A stretch of DNA of 64,000 bases from the NCBI RefSeq assembly GCF_002575655.3, contig NC_053037.3:141557207-141621206 (forward strand), written 5' to 3'. A program made the translations under genes and the position numbers. Positions within the stretch are counted from its first letter, which is position 1. The number at the start of each line of letters is the position of its first letter. The notes under the pieces were generated by a model. It was not told where the DNA came from. It made no database searches and worked only from the letters and a program-made list of their open reading frames with translations. This stretch comes from Aegilops tauschii subsp. strangulata. Its lineage: Eukaryota; Streptophyta; Magnoliopsida; Poales; Poaceae. Shown piece by piece: positions 47,117-58,899 of this stretch.

Positions 47117-48514
47117 TTGTGTCTGTGAGAAATATAGTAGTAGCACTGGGAACATTTCTTTTATATTGAGGTGTTGAGTTGAGGCATGTAATGGAAATAC
47201 AGGAGATTGTAACAATTTGTGAATCAATAAAGTTAGCATTGTTGGTACTGATTGGATTTTATGAGTTGTTACTCTATGAAGAAAGTTTTTGACCATTTTC
47301 GAGGATATGAGAAATATGGTCTATGGAAGAATTTGTGCATTTCATGGGTGGTAGTAACTGTGAGGACACTTGACCCCTGGAAAAGATGAAGTATGAGTTT
47401 TGTCTCGATACGTGGGATATCCCAAGAGTATGAAGGGAGGAAGTACTATTGGATATAAAGGAGCTATGATGTTGGTAATATGGAGCAATCGTAACTCCAT
47501 GATGAATCTGAGTATTCATGTCTTAGTTTGGTACAAATAGAAGGAAGAGAGACAATACAATTGGATGGATTTTAAGTATGCTAGGAAGCTGGATGTTGGA
47601 ATAATGATCAGTTGCCCCGATGATGAGTTAAAGGTTTACAAGTGATGAGATGGGCCACACGCCCCAGGACCTGCCAAGAAGCAAGCACATTCTTGCTGAA
47701 GGAAAAAACCCTAGAAGAGGATATGGCTTTATCAATAGACGATCTCATAGGAATTTACGCAAATCTGAGAGTTGTGAAGGAACGATAGCTGTTTGTTTGG
47801 CTTGCAGAATCCATGGATTTATCCAAACTGAGTTCGTCGACAAGAGAAATTTTGCAATGCTTGTGAGGATGACCGAGTGTTAGAATGCGAGATTCGCTAA
47901 ACCATATACAAGGTAATAATTTGGGTGCGGGATGGACTGATCACCATACCGACTTACTCTTATTATTCGCCTTTCTATATGGGATGGTATATCTGAGTGA
48001 CTTACCCATAGTAGAGCGACGACGATCAAAACCTTGTTTGAACCTTAGAATGGTATGACAATTTTCCCTTGTACAAGGCAGCGGTTGCCAATCGTAGGAT
48101 ATACAGTGAGGTTCAACTCAGACCCATTTTCTGCAGGAGAAACCATAAATGGTTGACCACCATGAGATACCGATAGTTGTTTAGTATTGGCGCCAGACCC
48201 GACAGCTAAGACGACCACGTCACAGCAAAACCGTACCCGGATGAAAGGACACAAGAATTGAGGAAAAGGTCATGCCACTACCGGAAGAGCCTAGAGAAGG
48301 ATTTTTTTCCTGAAAACCTAAGAAGATCGACACTGCCAATAATAAGGATGGAGTGTATGAGTTTTGATGGAACCGTAACCATGCTTCTAAGGGTGGTAGC
48401 ACCCCAGACCCCCTGTGACAATCGAAGGATTTTGAGAAGACCCCCGAATCTAACCTATTTCTTGCTAGCCTCTCCGAATCTCAAGGACGACATTCATTTT
48501 AAGGGTGGTAGGTT
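47117..48514 (+). other. 3' internal region of the gag-only element
   Basis: 1.4 kb where pol would be in a complete element. Only short broken frames are visible and no RT, integrase or RNase H motif. It ends in the polypurine tract at 48501-48514. Confidence 0.6.
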
Positions 48515-51500
48515 TGTAACATCCCAAAATTCTAAATTTTGGAATGTTATATTAAATAAATAGTTTTTGATTGTTTGTTTGATTGTGGTGTGGTTGCTTG
48601 TGTGAAATTGAGTGAAATTGGAAACTTTTTGAAAGTTAAATGAGAGGGAATAAAAGGACTTTCCCAAACTTTCACTTTGCTTTTATGATCTCCATGAATT
48701 CAAATTCATTTCATCACAAAACCCTAGAGAAAAGATAACATGACTTCTTCCATTTAAATAATGAAAAGGGTTTTTGAAAATATTTGAATTACATTAGGAA
48801 ATATTTCAAATTCAGAAACTTTATGCAACTCAATGATTTTCATGAGAGAAGATAAAATGACTTCTTCAAATTATATGAAATATGAGTTGGAAGTTTAAAA
48901 GAATCAAATTGAAAGTCCCTTCTGAAATTATTTTCAATTTGGGGTTATTTGGTTTTATTCAAATTATTTTTCTCCAAAAATAATTTATATGGAAAATAGG
49001 GTAAAATGATTCCCTACATTAGAAAATTGGAGACAAATAAATTTGAAATCATTTTGGTATTTTTAAAATGATTTTTATTGGGTTTTGTTGCAACAGTAGC
49101 ACTCTTTGCTTTATTTAAATTTTTGGGGATTTTATTTGACACTAGAAAACTGTTCATGTTGTAGAAAATCTTTTTCTGAAAATTTTGATATATTATATGC
49201 CTATATAATATTCTTATTTATTTTGTTTTTATTATTTTTTGTTTGTCTCGAAAAATGTTTTTTTAAGTGTTAGGACCGACCGGACCGGGCCAGCCCAGTT
49301 CGCCAGGCCGCGGCCCAGCCGGCCCAGCGCCGCGCCGCCTTGCCCGTCGTCCCCGACCGGGACTCCTCCCGCAGTCCGGCGCCGCTACGGCCTCGGCGCC
49401 CCTCGCCCAAGCTTCGCCCGCCCCCCTCCCCTCATTAAAAGTCGCGCCCTCGACCCCACTCCTCTTCTCACGTCGCACCGCTGCCACCCCGCATCTCGAG
49501 CCGCCGCCGCTCCTCGTCCCGCACTCGCCACCGCCCTTTGTCGCTCCCGCATGCCCGCGCCGCGCCACCGCCACCGCGCCGCTCCCCGCCGCCGTAGCCG
49601 CCGCCTCGCTGCCGCGCCGGAGCCACCGTCCCGCCGCGCCGCCCTCGCCGGAGTTAACCGCTGCCAAACCGGTACAAAACTGCCGGTCCGATCCGGTTTC
49701 CTTTTAAAGTTCGTTTTTTTAAACCCTAGATCAGTTTTATTAAGACAACCTAGATCTGTTTTTTTGGGTTTAGTTACTTAGGGAACGCTCGCTGGTTTAG
49801 CCTCTGGAGCAAACGAGTTTGTTGAGTTAGGTTCTGTAGCGAACGTTCGTTCGGTAGAATTTTTCTTTTTCTTTTTAATTTCGGCCATGGACCCATCCGT
49901 GAATATTTTATTTATAGATTAGTCCCTGATCTTCAAACCTTCGCTACTTTTCGCTTGTTTGTCCAAATCCAACGAAACCAACGCCCACTTCTTTGTTATG
50001 TTCCCCTATATCCAGTAAAACAACTTGAATATGTTTTTGAAAGTTTAAAAATTTGATTTCAAACAATTTTGAATTTGAACTTCTTTTGATCATAACTCGA
50101 GTTTTATAACTCCGATTTAGTTGATTCCTTTTGCAAATCGTAGCTCTTGACCTAAACTTTCTGATAAGGCCAAATTCACCCAATTTTGGTAATGTTAGGA
50201 ATTGTTTTCTATTGCAAGAGTTAATTGCTTGTTTTTGAAGTTTTTCGAGATCTTTTCTTCGATTCCTTTGCATGATTGCTTATGTGTGGTTACTATTGCT
50301 TGCTCCCGATAGATTGAACGGAGTGTGACGAGTAGAACTATCAGGAGTTATGAGTGCGAATCATCTTCATCAACAATACAAGGCAAGTTCACACATTGGT
50401 TATACCCCTTTATTACCTAGTTTTATGCATTAGTTTCAACCCTCAAACATTGCATGAGTAGGATTGATAACATGTGGGTATTGGGAAGTACTTGATGAGG
50501 TAGGAACCTATATTGTCTTGCATTCAACCCCTGGGTACTATTACGTTATGCTTATACTGCTATGCTATGCTCGTAGACGTGGTTTGGTTTGAGAGAATTC
50601 ATGAAAGATGTGAGAGTTATTGTTAACTAAGGTTTGACTTAAGGTGGCTACTTTAATACACATCTGGGTGGATTGGTTGCGGGCACCTAGGGATATACGA
50701 GTGTTGTCCTTTGGTTCGCCACCCATGCTCAAAGGGATCATAAGATTATTCATGCTAGAAACTTCTGTGTGCAGCCACAAGCTATATGGGCTCTAGCATA
50801 GTTGAGTAAGTTGCATGACCTCTTTCAGTGTTAGGCTAGCAGATGTAGGGGAAAGTAGGTGTAACTATCTACCCAAAGTAAAGAGTTAATGCTTCTGAAA
50901 GATTGTGTCAGTCATCTGTTTCTCAAACACCATGTAGTGCGAGAAATTCAACGGGGGAGATCGAGTCTTGTGGGGAAAAGTGCACAAACCTCTGCAGAGT
51001 GTACAAACTAATCATGGTTAGCCGTGTCCCCGGTTATGGACATCTTGAGTATCTGGTTCTTGAATTATCATGTTGATCTCAACACTCTAATTTAATTAAT
51101 TTGTTGGGTTGATGATTATTTTAATTTGAGATTTAGATGGGGTTACCATTCTCAATGTTTTCAACAAACTTTGAGTTAAATAAAAATATATTCCTTTGTT
51201 GTAGGGAAAAATTGGCTTTATGCAAAAATAAACTTAGAGCCTCCACTAGCCAAATATGCATGTAGTGATAGCTATTATTCATCATTGTCCTATGGTGTGA
51301 ATTTGCCAGTACATTCAATGTACTGACCCTTTGTGGCTGCAACATCTCATGTTGCAGGAATCTTACGACGAGTAAGTGATACGTTAGGGTTATGATTTCT
51401 ACACTCAACTTTGCCGTTGGTGTTGATGGGAATACACAACCTTGTTGTTACTTCCGCTATTTGGATTGAGGTAATAGTATTTACGTTACTTTACACATGT

Positions 51501-51604
51501 GATTTACCTTTGTGATAAATCCTCGAGTACTGTGTGTGTCAGCATACCGATCCAGGGATGACACTTAAGCACAAAGACTGACCGTCTGAGGTCGGTTCGC
51601 TACA
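48515..51604 (+). repeat. 3' LTR of the gag-only element
   Basis: 3090 bp, same ends as the 5' LTR. It carries a 12-bp duplication (tttgtttgattg, about 48570-48585) and lacks a GC-rich segment of the 5' copy. Otherwise highly similar, so the insertion is fairly recent relative to its neighbours. Confidence 0.92.
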
Positions 51605-52710
51605 ACACTAAAGTTTTTTTCGAAGCAATGCATGCATCCAACTTTATTGTGGTGTTTGAATTCATACAATGTGTAGTATGAGATGGAGATATAGGGCTAT
51701 AACTCTGATATGAAAAAATAGAGTGGGCGAACCTAGGTGTTTGAGTCAGACACATGTAATTCAGACCTAATATATACAAAGGTGCCTCGGGGTGACTAGA
51801 ATAGACTAAACAAACCTCACAGGCTAGACACAGATCACGAAGGCGGCGTTCTGGTCGGCCGTGGCAAGGGTGACCGGATCGATCTCAGTTATTGGTCAAA
51901 GATGTTTTTTTATGGTCTCGGTTAATTTTGACGCTTGTTGGCCGGGAGTGTACCTGGGTACATGCATCCAGATTCACTAGCTGCTGCAGGCGGGCAACAC
52001 ATGGCCAAAGATGTTACGGTGGTGCATTTGGGTGCACTACTAACGGTTGAAGACCCTGAGACTTGCTCTGCTGTTGCTGTGTTGGCTCACAAACAAGTTG
52101 TAGGTGATGTTAACCAGAGCAAGTCGGAGATGCTTGCTGCGGCTGATGGTGCCAGATACGCTGTGACAGAGGAGGCTAACCAGGGCGTCCTACCTCTGGT
52201 CGCGACAAAGGTGTTGTCGGCTGATGGTGACTCAACAGGCGTCCTTGCTGGTTTGGTTGATAATGCTTCCCGGCTGGACTTTGATGAAACTAGAGTTGAA
52301 TCAAAATGGGGCCTTTGGAAAAGAATGTACAGAGAGGAGCAGGTGGGGCGTGTTGTTGTTCATGGTGTGTGTGCCAAGCATGTCAAGTTTGGGTTTCCCA
52401 CTCCCCCAATAGTGGCAGCGAGTTATCTAGCTGCAAGGTCGCCTATGCTGCCATCCTAGAGAGCATGGCGGGAATTAAGAGGCATCATTCTGAAGATCAA
52501 GGCTTAGTTTTTTACTATGAATGGCAATAGCTCTGAGAGTTTAGAGTATAAGAGTGAGAATGACATCTCTGTAACTTGTAAAAGAGTGTGTGCTGAGAGG
52601 ATTGAGGCTGTAGTAGGTGTTGATGGGGCTATGGTTCATGTAACTAAAGAGATAGATGGGGGAGAGGAAGAACTTCGGGAGATGATGAGAGAATCTATGG
52701 GAGAGGAAAA
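51605..52710 (+). other. Unrecognised region with two ORFs between the gag-only element and CACTA ends
   Basis: ORFs at 51935-52459 (174 aa; MLAGSVPGYMHPDSL ..., with ESKWGLWKRMYREE) and 52517-52819 (100 aa; MNGNSSESLEYKSEND ..., acidic, running into the CACTA repeat). I recognise no domain in either. The composition is gene-like rather than transposon-like, and the two could be pieces of one broken gene or of a LINE ORF1 linker. The second ORF's last about 36 codons are CACTA sequence. Confidence 0.4.
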
Positions 52711-52880
52711 CACTACTAGGGAAAAGCTTATAGGCAGACGCTTACTAGTAGCGCGGGTTCATACCCCTCGCTACTGCTACTTACTAGTAGCGCGGGTTTT
52801 TAACCCCCGCTACTACTAAGTTGGTAGTAGTAGCGCGGGTTTATAACCCTTGCTACTACTAAGTGGTCTCTGCCGTGCCC
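52711..52880 (+). mobile_element. CACTA element left end (fragment)
   Basis: Begins CACTACTAGGGAAAAGCTTA, a CACTA-type terminus, followed by three near-palindromic units of the type AGTAGCGCGGGTT...AACCC.CGCTACT (52745-52775, 52785-52816, 52826-52860). These are subterminal repeats of the kind CACTA transposases bind. No right end is seen. Confidence 0.75.
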
Positions 52881-52896
52881 CCCCGGGACATGCCAT

Positions 52897-53160
52897 CACT
52901 ACAAAAAAAAGACACATCCGTGACATTTTGGGCCGAACGAAATTTTTTCTGTCATACTTATGACACTTCTATGATGATAATTGTGACAAAACCCGGTATC
53001 ATCATAGATGTGGTGGGATCCTACTTATGTAAAAAAATCATGACAGAAAATGGGATTTTCGTCCTGGGCGGGCCGGAGACGCAGTTGCATGACATTCTTT
53101 GGGCCGTCCATGACGGAAAAAACCGTGGTACAAGCGAGGGCTAGGAAAATATCGGGGTGT
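52897..53160 (+). mobile_element. Second CACTA element, left end
   Basis: Begins CACTACAAAAAAAAGACACA followed by subterminal 'tgacattttgggcc', 'atgacacttctatgatgat' and 'catgacggaaaa' motifs typical of Triticeae CACTA elements. The matching right terminus (ending TTTGTAGTG) was not found downstream in the window, so the right limit is unknown. The arrays to about 57.3 kb probably belong to it. Confidence 0.78.
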
Positions 53161-53394
53161 TCCCGGTTACGGTGGGTGGTCGGGGCCGAGCGATGCACGG
53201 AGGTTTGCGCGTTTCTCTCGTACACGCACGCGGGTGGGTGCGAGGCGTTGGGCTCTAACTGAACCCGAGCGAGGCGTTCGCCTACTGAACCTGAGCGATT
53301 GCACTGCAGGCTGCGCGTTACTGAACCCGAGCGATCGATCGATGGCTGTTAACTGAACCTGATCGAGCGATTCCTTCTCTACTGCTGCTAACTG

Positions 53395-53830
53395 AAGCTG
53401 ATCGATGCTGCCTCTGGATGAACGGTGAGTGTTGCTGGGGGGGTTTGGATGAACAGTTCCCGGTGGGGGCGGATGAACAGGACCACGTGGTGTTGCCTCT
53501 GGATGAATAGGACCCCGATCGATCGAGCCGGTTGGGGCTGGATAAACAGGACCCCATGGAGGGCTGGATGAACAAGACGACCCCGTGGAGGGCTGGATGA
53601 ACAATAGACGGTGGAGGGCTGGATGAACAATAGCCCGTGGAGGGGTGGTTGAACAGGATCCCGTGGAGAGGGCTGGTTGAACAGTAGCCGGTGGAGTAGC
53701 GCGCGATGGAGGCTGGATGAACAGGAGCCCGTGGATGAACAGTCGTAGGTGGAGGCTGGAGGAGGTCGACGGTGGACGAACAGTAGCCCGTGGAGGCTGG
53801 AGGGGGTCGATGGTGGAGATGAACAATATC
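53395..53830. repeat. Short-unit minisatellite (ggatgaacaggaccccgtgg type)
   Basis: About twelve imperfect copies of a 20-45 bp unit built on 'ctggatgaacag' and 'cccgtggaggg'. Spacing is irregular. Confidence 0.8.
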
Positions 53831-53841
53831 CCGTGGAGTCC

Positions 53842-54115
53842 CGTTTTGCGGTACGCCACACCCCTCCCGATGAACAGGACCCCCGTTTCAACCGTAGCGC
53901 TCCAACACAAGTCCGTTCCCTCCGTTTTGCGGCACGCCACACCCCTCCCGATCAACAGGACCCCGTTTCGACCGTAGGAGGTCCAACACAAGTCCGTTTC
54001 CTCCGTTTTGCGGTACGCCAGACCCCTCCCAATGAATAGGATCCCGTTTTGAACGTGGTCGGTCGAACACAAGGCCGTTTCCTCCGTTGTGCGGTACGCC
54101 AGGCCTCGTTTCCAT
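53842..54115. repeat. 81-bp tandem repeat, about 3.3 copies
   Basis: Units start 'ccgtt(t/g)tgcggtacgcca' near 53842, 53922, 54003 and 54084. The period of about 81 bp equals 27 codons. The minus strand is therefore open across the array and gives a repetitive peptide (for example YRKTEETDLCW), part of a 473-codon frame 54588-53167. I treat that frame as a by-product of the repeat. Confidence 0.85.
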
Positions 54116-54439
54116 CGGCTGTTCCGTCCAAGCCGGTTGGCTCCCACACGTTTCGTTGCCTCCCGATGAACACGACGCATTCCGTTGCCTCCCCATGAAC
54201 ATGACGACGACGCAGTTTCTCCGTTCCAACCCAGCCATGTACAAAGCCCTGGCCGTACGTATGCATGAGTAGGCGTTCGAGACCCCGCCCGTATGTACGT
54301 ACGTGGCCGTATTTTCTTTCTTGCACACTGGCCGCTATACGTACGTGTACATGCTACGTGCGCGCCTCTACTATGACACGTACGCGCCTCTACATCGACC
54401 AGTATGTACGTACACGTTCGCGACCAGAATGACAACGCT

Positions 54440-57330
54440 ACGTACGCTTCGACCAGGTGGGTCCCGACTGTCAGGCAGTTCCTTCCGTGCGAAGATGTAG
54501 CTAGTGGGTCCCAGCAGTCAGGGGGGTGAATCGTTTTTTTGCCCGGACGCACTTCCTTGCGTGCGAAGATGTAGCTAGTGGGTCCCAACTGTCAGGGGGG
54601 AAACGTTTTTTCGCGAAATACGGTGGCCCGTCCTGTGGGTCCCTGCTGTCAGGTGGAGGAATAATTATTTTGCGCGTAATAAGGAGGCACTTCCTTGCGG
54701 CCGCCATGGACCCAGCTGTCAACCTATCCACATACAGTACTCTTCCGATGGAAGTCGTTCCTTGACCACGTTGACCACGCCACGCCGAGAGCACCAGGGC
54801 GGTGGACGACAGCGAGGCCTAGGAAGGGGACGACGCGGAGCCGGGGAAGACGCGGTAGTGGAAGCCCGCGCGGAGAGGAGTACGAGGGTTCACTTGTTCG
54901 GCTGCGGTGTGAGGCTGTCGTCGCCGCAGGGCCTGGCCAGCGGTGGGAATAGTAGGGGGTGGTGAGGCCTCCGCGGAAGCACAACCGGCCACGGGAGGCA
55001 GGAGCATGCGGCACGACCGACGCCGCTTTGGGCGGCTGGAGCAAGAAGACCAGAGGTTGAAGAAGCACTACGGCCGTTGGATGGACATCGTACGGTCACT
55101 GGAGCTAGAATCGTTCATATTGACTAAGTTGACAAAGCACTCCGTCCCCGTCAACTTAGTAGGCCCACAAGTCAGCCTCCCACTAAGGTGGGTCCCAATT
55201 AGCAGGGGGAGTATTCATTTTTTTGTGCGTAATAAGGAGGCACTTCCGGTGGGTCCGAGCTGACAGCGGGGGGAATGTTTTTTTCACGAAATACGGTGGC
55301 CCGTCCGGTGGGTCCCAGCAGTCAGGGGGAAACATTTTTTTCGCCAAATACGGTGGCCCGTCCGGTGGGTCCCTGCTGTCAGGTGGAGGAATAATTGTTT
55401 TGCGCGTAATAAGGAGCCAATTCCTTGCGGCTGCCGTGGACCCAGCTGTCAGCCTATCAACGTACAGTACTCTTCCGATGGAAGTCGTTCCTTGACCACG
55501 TTGACCACGCCGCGCCGAGAGCACCAGGGCGGTGGACGAAGGCGAGGCCTAGGAAGGGGACGACGCGGGGTCAGGGAAGACGCGACAGTGGATGCCCACG
55601 CGTAGAGGAGTATGAGGGTTCACTGGTTCGGCTGTGGTGTGAGGCTGCCGTCGCCGCAGAATAACAGGGGTTGTGGGTGAGTAGAGGGATGGCCTGGCCA
55701 GCGGTGGGAGTAGTAGGGGCGGTGAAGCCTCCGCGGCATCACCGCCGGCCATGGGAGGCAGGAGCACGCGGCACGAACGGCGCTGGTTTGGGCGACTGGA
55801 GCAAGAAGACTAGAGGTTGAAGAAGCACTACGGTTATTGGATGGACATTGTACGGTCACTGGAGCTAGAATCGTTCATATTGACTAAGTTGACAAAGCCC
55901 TCCGTCCCCGACAACTTAGTAGGCCCACAAGTCAGCCTCCCACCAAGGTGGGTCCCAGCTAGCAGGGGGAGTATTCATTTTTTTTCTGCGTAATAAGGAG
56001 GCACTTCCGGTGGGTCCAAGCTGACAGCGGGGGGAACGTTTTTTTTCACGAAATACGGTGGCCTGTCCGGTGGGTCCCAACAGTCAAGGGGGAAATGTTT
56101 TTTTCACAAAATACGGTGGCCCGTCCGGTGGGTCCCTGCTGGAGGAATCATTATTTTCCACGTAATAAGGAGGCACTTCCTTCCTGCGGCCGTGGACCCA
56201 GCTGTCAGCCTCTCCACGTACAGTGCACTTCCGATGGAAGTCGTTCCTTGACCACATTGACCACGCCGCATTCCGTTGCATGCATGCGTCCATGGGTGTG
56301 GTGCGTCCCCACTGTCAGCCTCTCACGTACAGTCATCTTCCGATGACTCTCGGTTGTTGACCATGTTGACAACACCGTGCCGAGTGCACCAAGGCCGGTG
56401 GACGACGGCGAGGCCCCAAACTGGAACGACCCGTAGATGGGGAAGACGGGGTTGTGGAGTCGCAGATGGAGAGGAGTGGGAAACTTGACTGGTTCGGATG
56501 TGCGGCAGCACAGCCGCGGTGCCGCCCACGGGAGACAGGAGCAAGAATAGAGGTTGAAGAAGGTGCACGGCTGTTGGATTAACATCCAACAGTCCAGCTG
56601 CTAGAATCATTAGTTTATTAAGTTGACAAAGCCCTACGTACACGTCCTCTTAGTAGGCCCACAAGTCAGCCACCAAATCTGACGGGTTCCAGCTGTCAAC
56701 GGGAGGAATAATTTTTTTGCATAACAAGGAGGCACTTCCTTCCGTGCGAAGATACAGCCGGTGGGTCCCAGCTGTCAGGTGGAGGAAACATTTTTTTCAG
56801 CTTAATAAGGAGGAACTTTCCTTGCGTGCGACCATGGACCTCGTGGGTCCTAGCCGCCAGGCTCTCCACATACAGTCCTCTTCCGATGACTCTCGTTTGT
56901 TGACCACGCAGCACCGAGCGCAGTGAGGCGGTGGACGACGGTGAGGCCCCGGACGGGAACGACTTGGAGATGGGAAGACGCGGCAGTGGAGTCACAGATT
57001 GAGAGGAGGAGAAGGGTTATAACTGGTTCTGGTGCGGCGTGGGGCTGCAGTCGGTGGAGAGTAACAGGAGGTGTGGAGGGGTGGAGGGATAGCCTGGCCG
57101 GCGGTGGGGTAGCACTTCGCAGTGATGCGTGCTAAGCAGAGCCGCTAGCCGCCGGAGGCCAGACCAGGCGGTCCCGGACACTGGAGGAAGAAGACGAGAG
57201 ATTGAAGGTGCATGCCAGCCGTTGGATATAAATCCAATGGATGTGGATGTCATAATCATTTGTTGACCAAGTTGACAACGCCCTGCATAGGCTTCAACCT
57301 ATTGGCCCACATGTCAGCCTGCAAAACTGT
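54440..57330. repeat. Tandem array of about 650-760 bp units, four divergent copies
   Basis: Each unit runs through 'gtgggtccc(a)gc(t/a)gtcagg', 'aataaggaggcacttcc', 'cttccgatg', 'gttgaccacg', 'ggtggacga(c/a)g', a 'gaggagt..gagggt' block and a 'gttggat..acat' segment. The last marker falls at about 55075, 55835, 56572 and 57218. Units 1 and 2 are the most alike; 3 and 4 have lost segments. This is probably CACTA-internal DNA. Confidence 0.85.
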
Positions 57331-58350
57331 GGCATATATTTAACCCATGTTTTCTAGAATGTACAGTCCATTTGCTGGGCTGGGTGAACAAATAATTTCG
57401 CGTCAATGCGGCCCATTTATATTTTCTAAGAAATCCCAGCCCATTTGCACTTCCTTCAAATACACGAATTAGCTGGGCTCGTTAAATATATAATGTTATG
57501 TTAGAAGGAGAAATTAATATCAAAAAATAAACCGGAGAGACACATATTTTATATACATAATTAACAAATTAGTGAGTTATTGCTCAAAATAAAAATGAGC
57601 GCGTTATTATTACATTGGTCCTTAAAATCTTCGCAAGCTTTTGTACGCAATCACCAGGATTTTCCTTGCCTGTGAGTCAAAACAACCAGGATTTTCCTTG
57701 CCAACTTCTATTAAACATTTACTTTTATAAGTTAATAACACGTGGGATGTTTTTATAATTTATATATAAGTCTCTATAAAATATACGATAATAGTAATAA
57801 TATAAATATATATATAATGTGGTTAAAAAATACATTGGGCTGCCGATCTCTAAGAAAAAGCCCATAGGCCGGTATGGACCTCAAAAAATAAGTTGAAACC
57901 ACTGTCACCGTATGTCGTGGACTACGCATGTTAAAATACAAAACCTAGGCCTAGCTGATACTTGTTCGCCCTCTGGAAAAAGATGATACCAGATCCCTGA
58001 GCGAACTGGATTAAAGAGGGGGCCGGCGGCACGACTGAAGAAGCACATCAGGAGCAATTTTTTTTCTTCAGTGGATGGCTCTCGATGGCGTTTTTTTACT
58101 TGCCTCTGCACCATACAACTTGTATTTTTAGCCTCCTAGTCCGTGGTGGACCAGCAGCCCATTTGCCAGGCGGGCCAACCTACAGAAACCAGCACTCAAT
58201 TTTTCATCAAGCCCCCAAAACAACGCAGTACTATGTTTGTTTTGAGGCCGAAAACATTACGGCAGGGGTTGAGCGGGGGAGGGGGCAAGACAGAGCAAAA
58301 AGATTAAAAAGAGTTGATGCGCCGTTGCTACCCTAACAAAGCAGGTGCAA
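57331..58350. other. AT-rich tail of the CACTA-like region
   Basis: Contains repeated 'cccagcccatttgcactt'-like phrases, TA-rich sequence (57770-57830) and a duplicated 'ccaggattttccttgcc' (57654 and 57689). No gene is visible. The boundary with the next unit near 58350 is a guess. Confidence 0.45.
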
Positions 58351-58899
58351 TTCTTCTCGGGAAGAAGGTGTGCCGTTGACACCCACACGTCACATACCCC
58401 ACAGTAGGCATACTAACAAGTTCACACACAAGTACAACAGAAAAGGTAAACATTCGTATCAAACTCAGGTTCATAGGAGACGTTCATATTCATAGCCAAC
58501 ATTCACTATCAACAAGTCAAAAGATTCATATATACACAAGTTCAGCATGTCTATGGATCCAAATGATTGATAGATCACACAACAATATTCATAGATAATT
58601 CACAAAAATATTCAGATATACACATGTTCAGTATGTTTATGCATCCAAATGATTGAGATCATAGCCAATATGATCCATGGACGAACTTTAATTACCTAGG
58701 GTACAGACTAGTAAATGGTGTTCAGTCGGAGGTACTTCTTGCTAAAATTAATGCTTGTACGAGTAAACTTTCGAGTACATAAGAGGCAGCACAGACAATC
58801 TGAACTTTGCTTGTAGTTTATCCTCAAATAGTGGCCTCGTGCCGAGGGAGGTTTGAGCAACTTGGCCACTACTTTCATCCAACTAGTTTACTGGCTCAT

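Larger units (their letters stand above)
41858..51609 (+). mobile_element. Gag-only Gypsy-type LTR retrotransposon with 3.1-kb LTRs
   Basis: LTRs 41863-44983 (3121 bp) and 48515-51604 (3090 bp) both start TGTAACATCCCAAAATTC and end CTACA. An iMet primer site follows the first (44987-44998), and a purine-rich tract aagggtggtaggtt (48501-48514) precedes the second. Flanks ACGCT (41858-41862) and ACACT (51605-51609) fit a 5-bp target duplication with one CpG-type change. The internal region (3.5 kb) holds a gag frame but no protease, RT or integrase, so mobility would depend on another element. Confidence 0.93.

Noticed and set aside
52745..52860. Regular AGTAGCGCGGG repeats considered as a CRISPR-like array
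   Set aside because: Units are adjacent palindromes without unique spacers, in a plant genome, directly after a CACTA terminus.
53842..54115. 81-bp repeats considered as a CRISPR array
   Set aside because: There is no repeat-spacer alternation. The whole 81 bp is repeated.
53167..54588. 473-codon minus-strand ORF
   Set aside because: It runs through two minisatellites with repeat-derived peptide and no domain. It is best explained by the 81-bp period.
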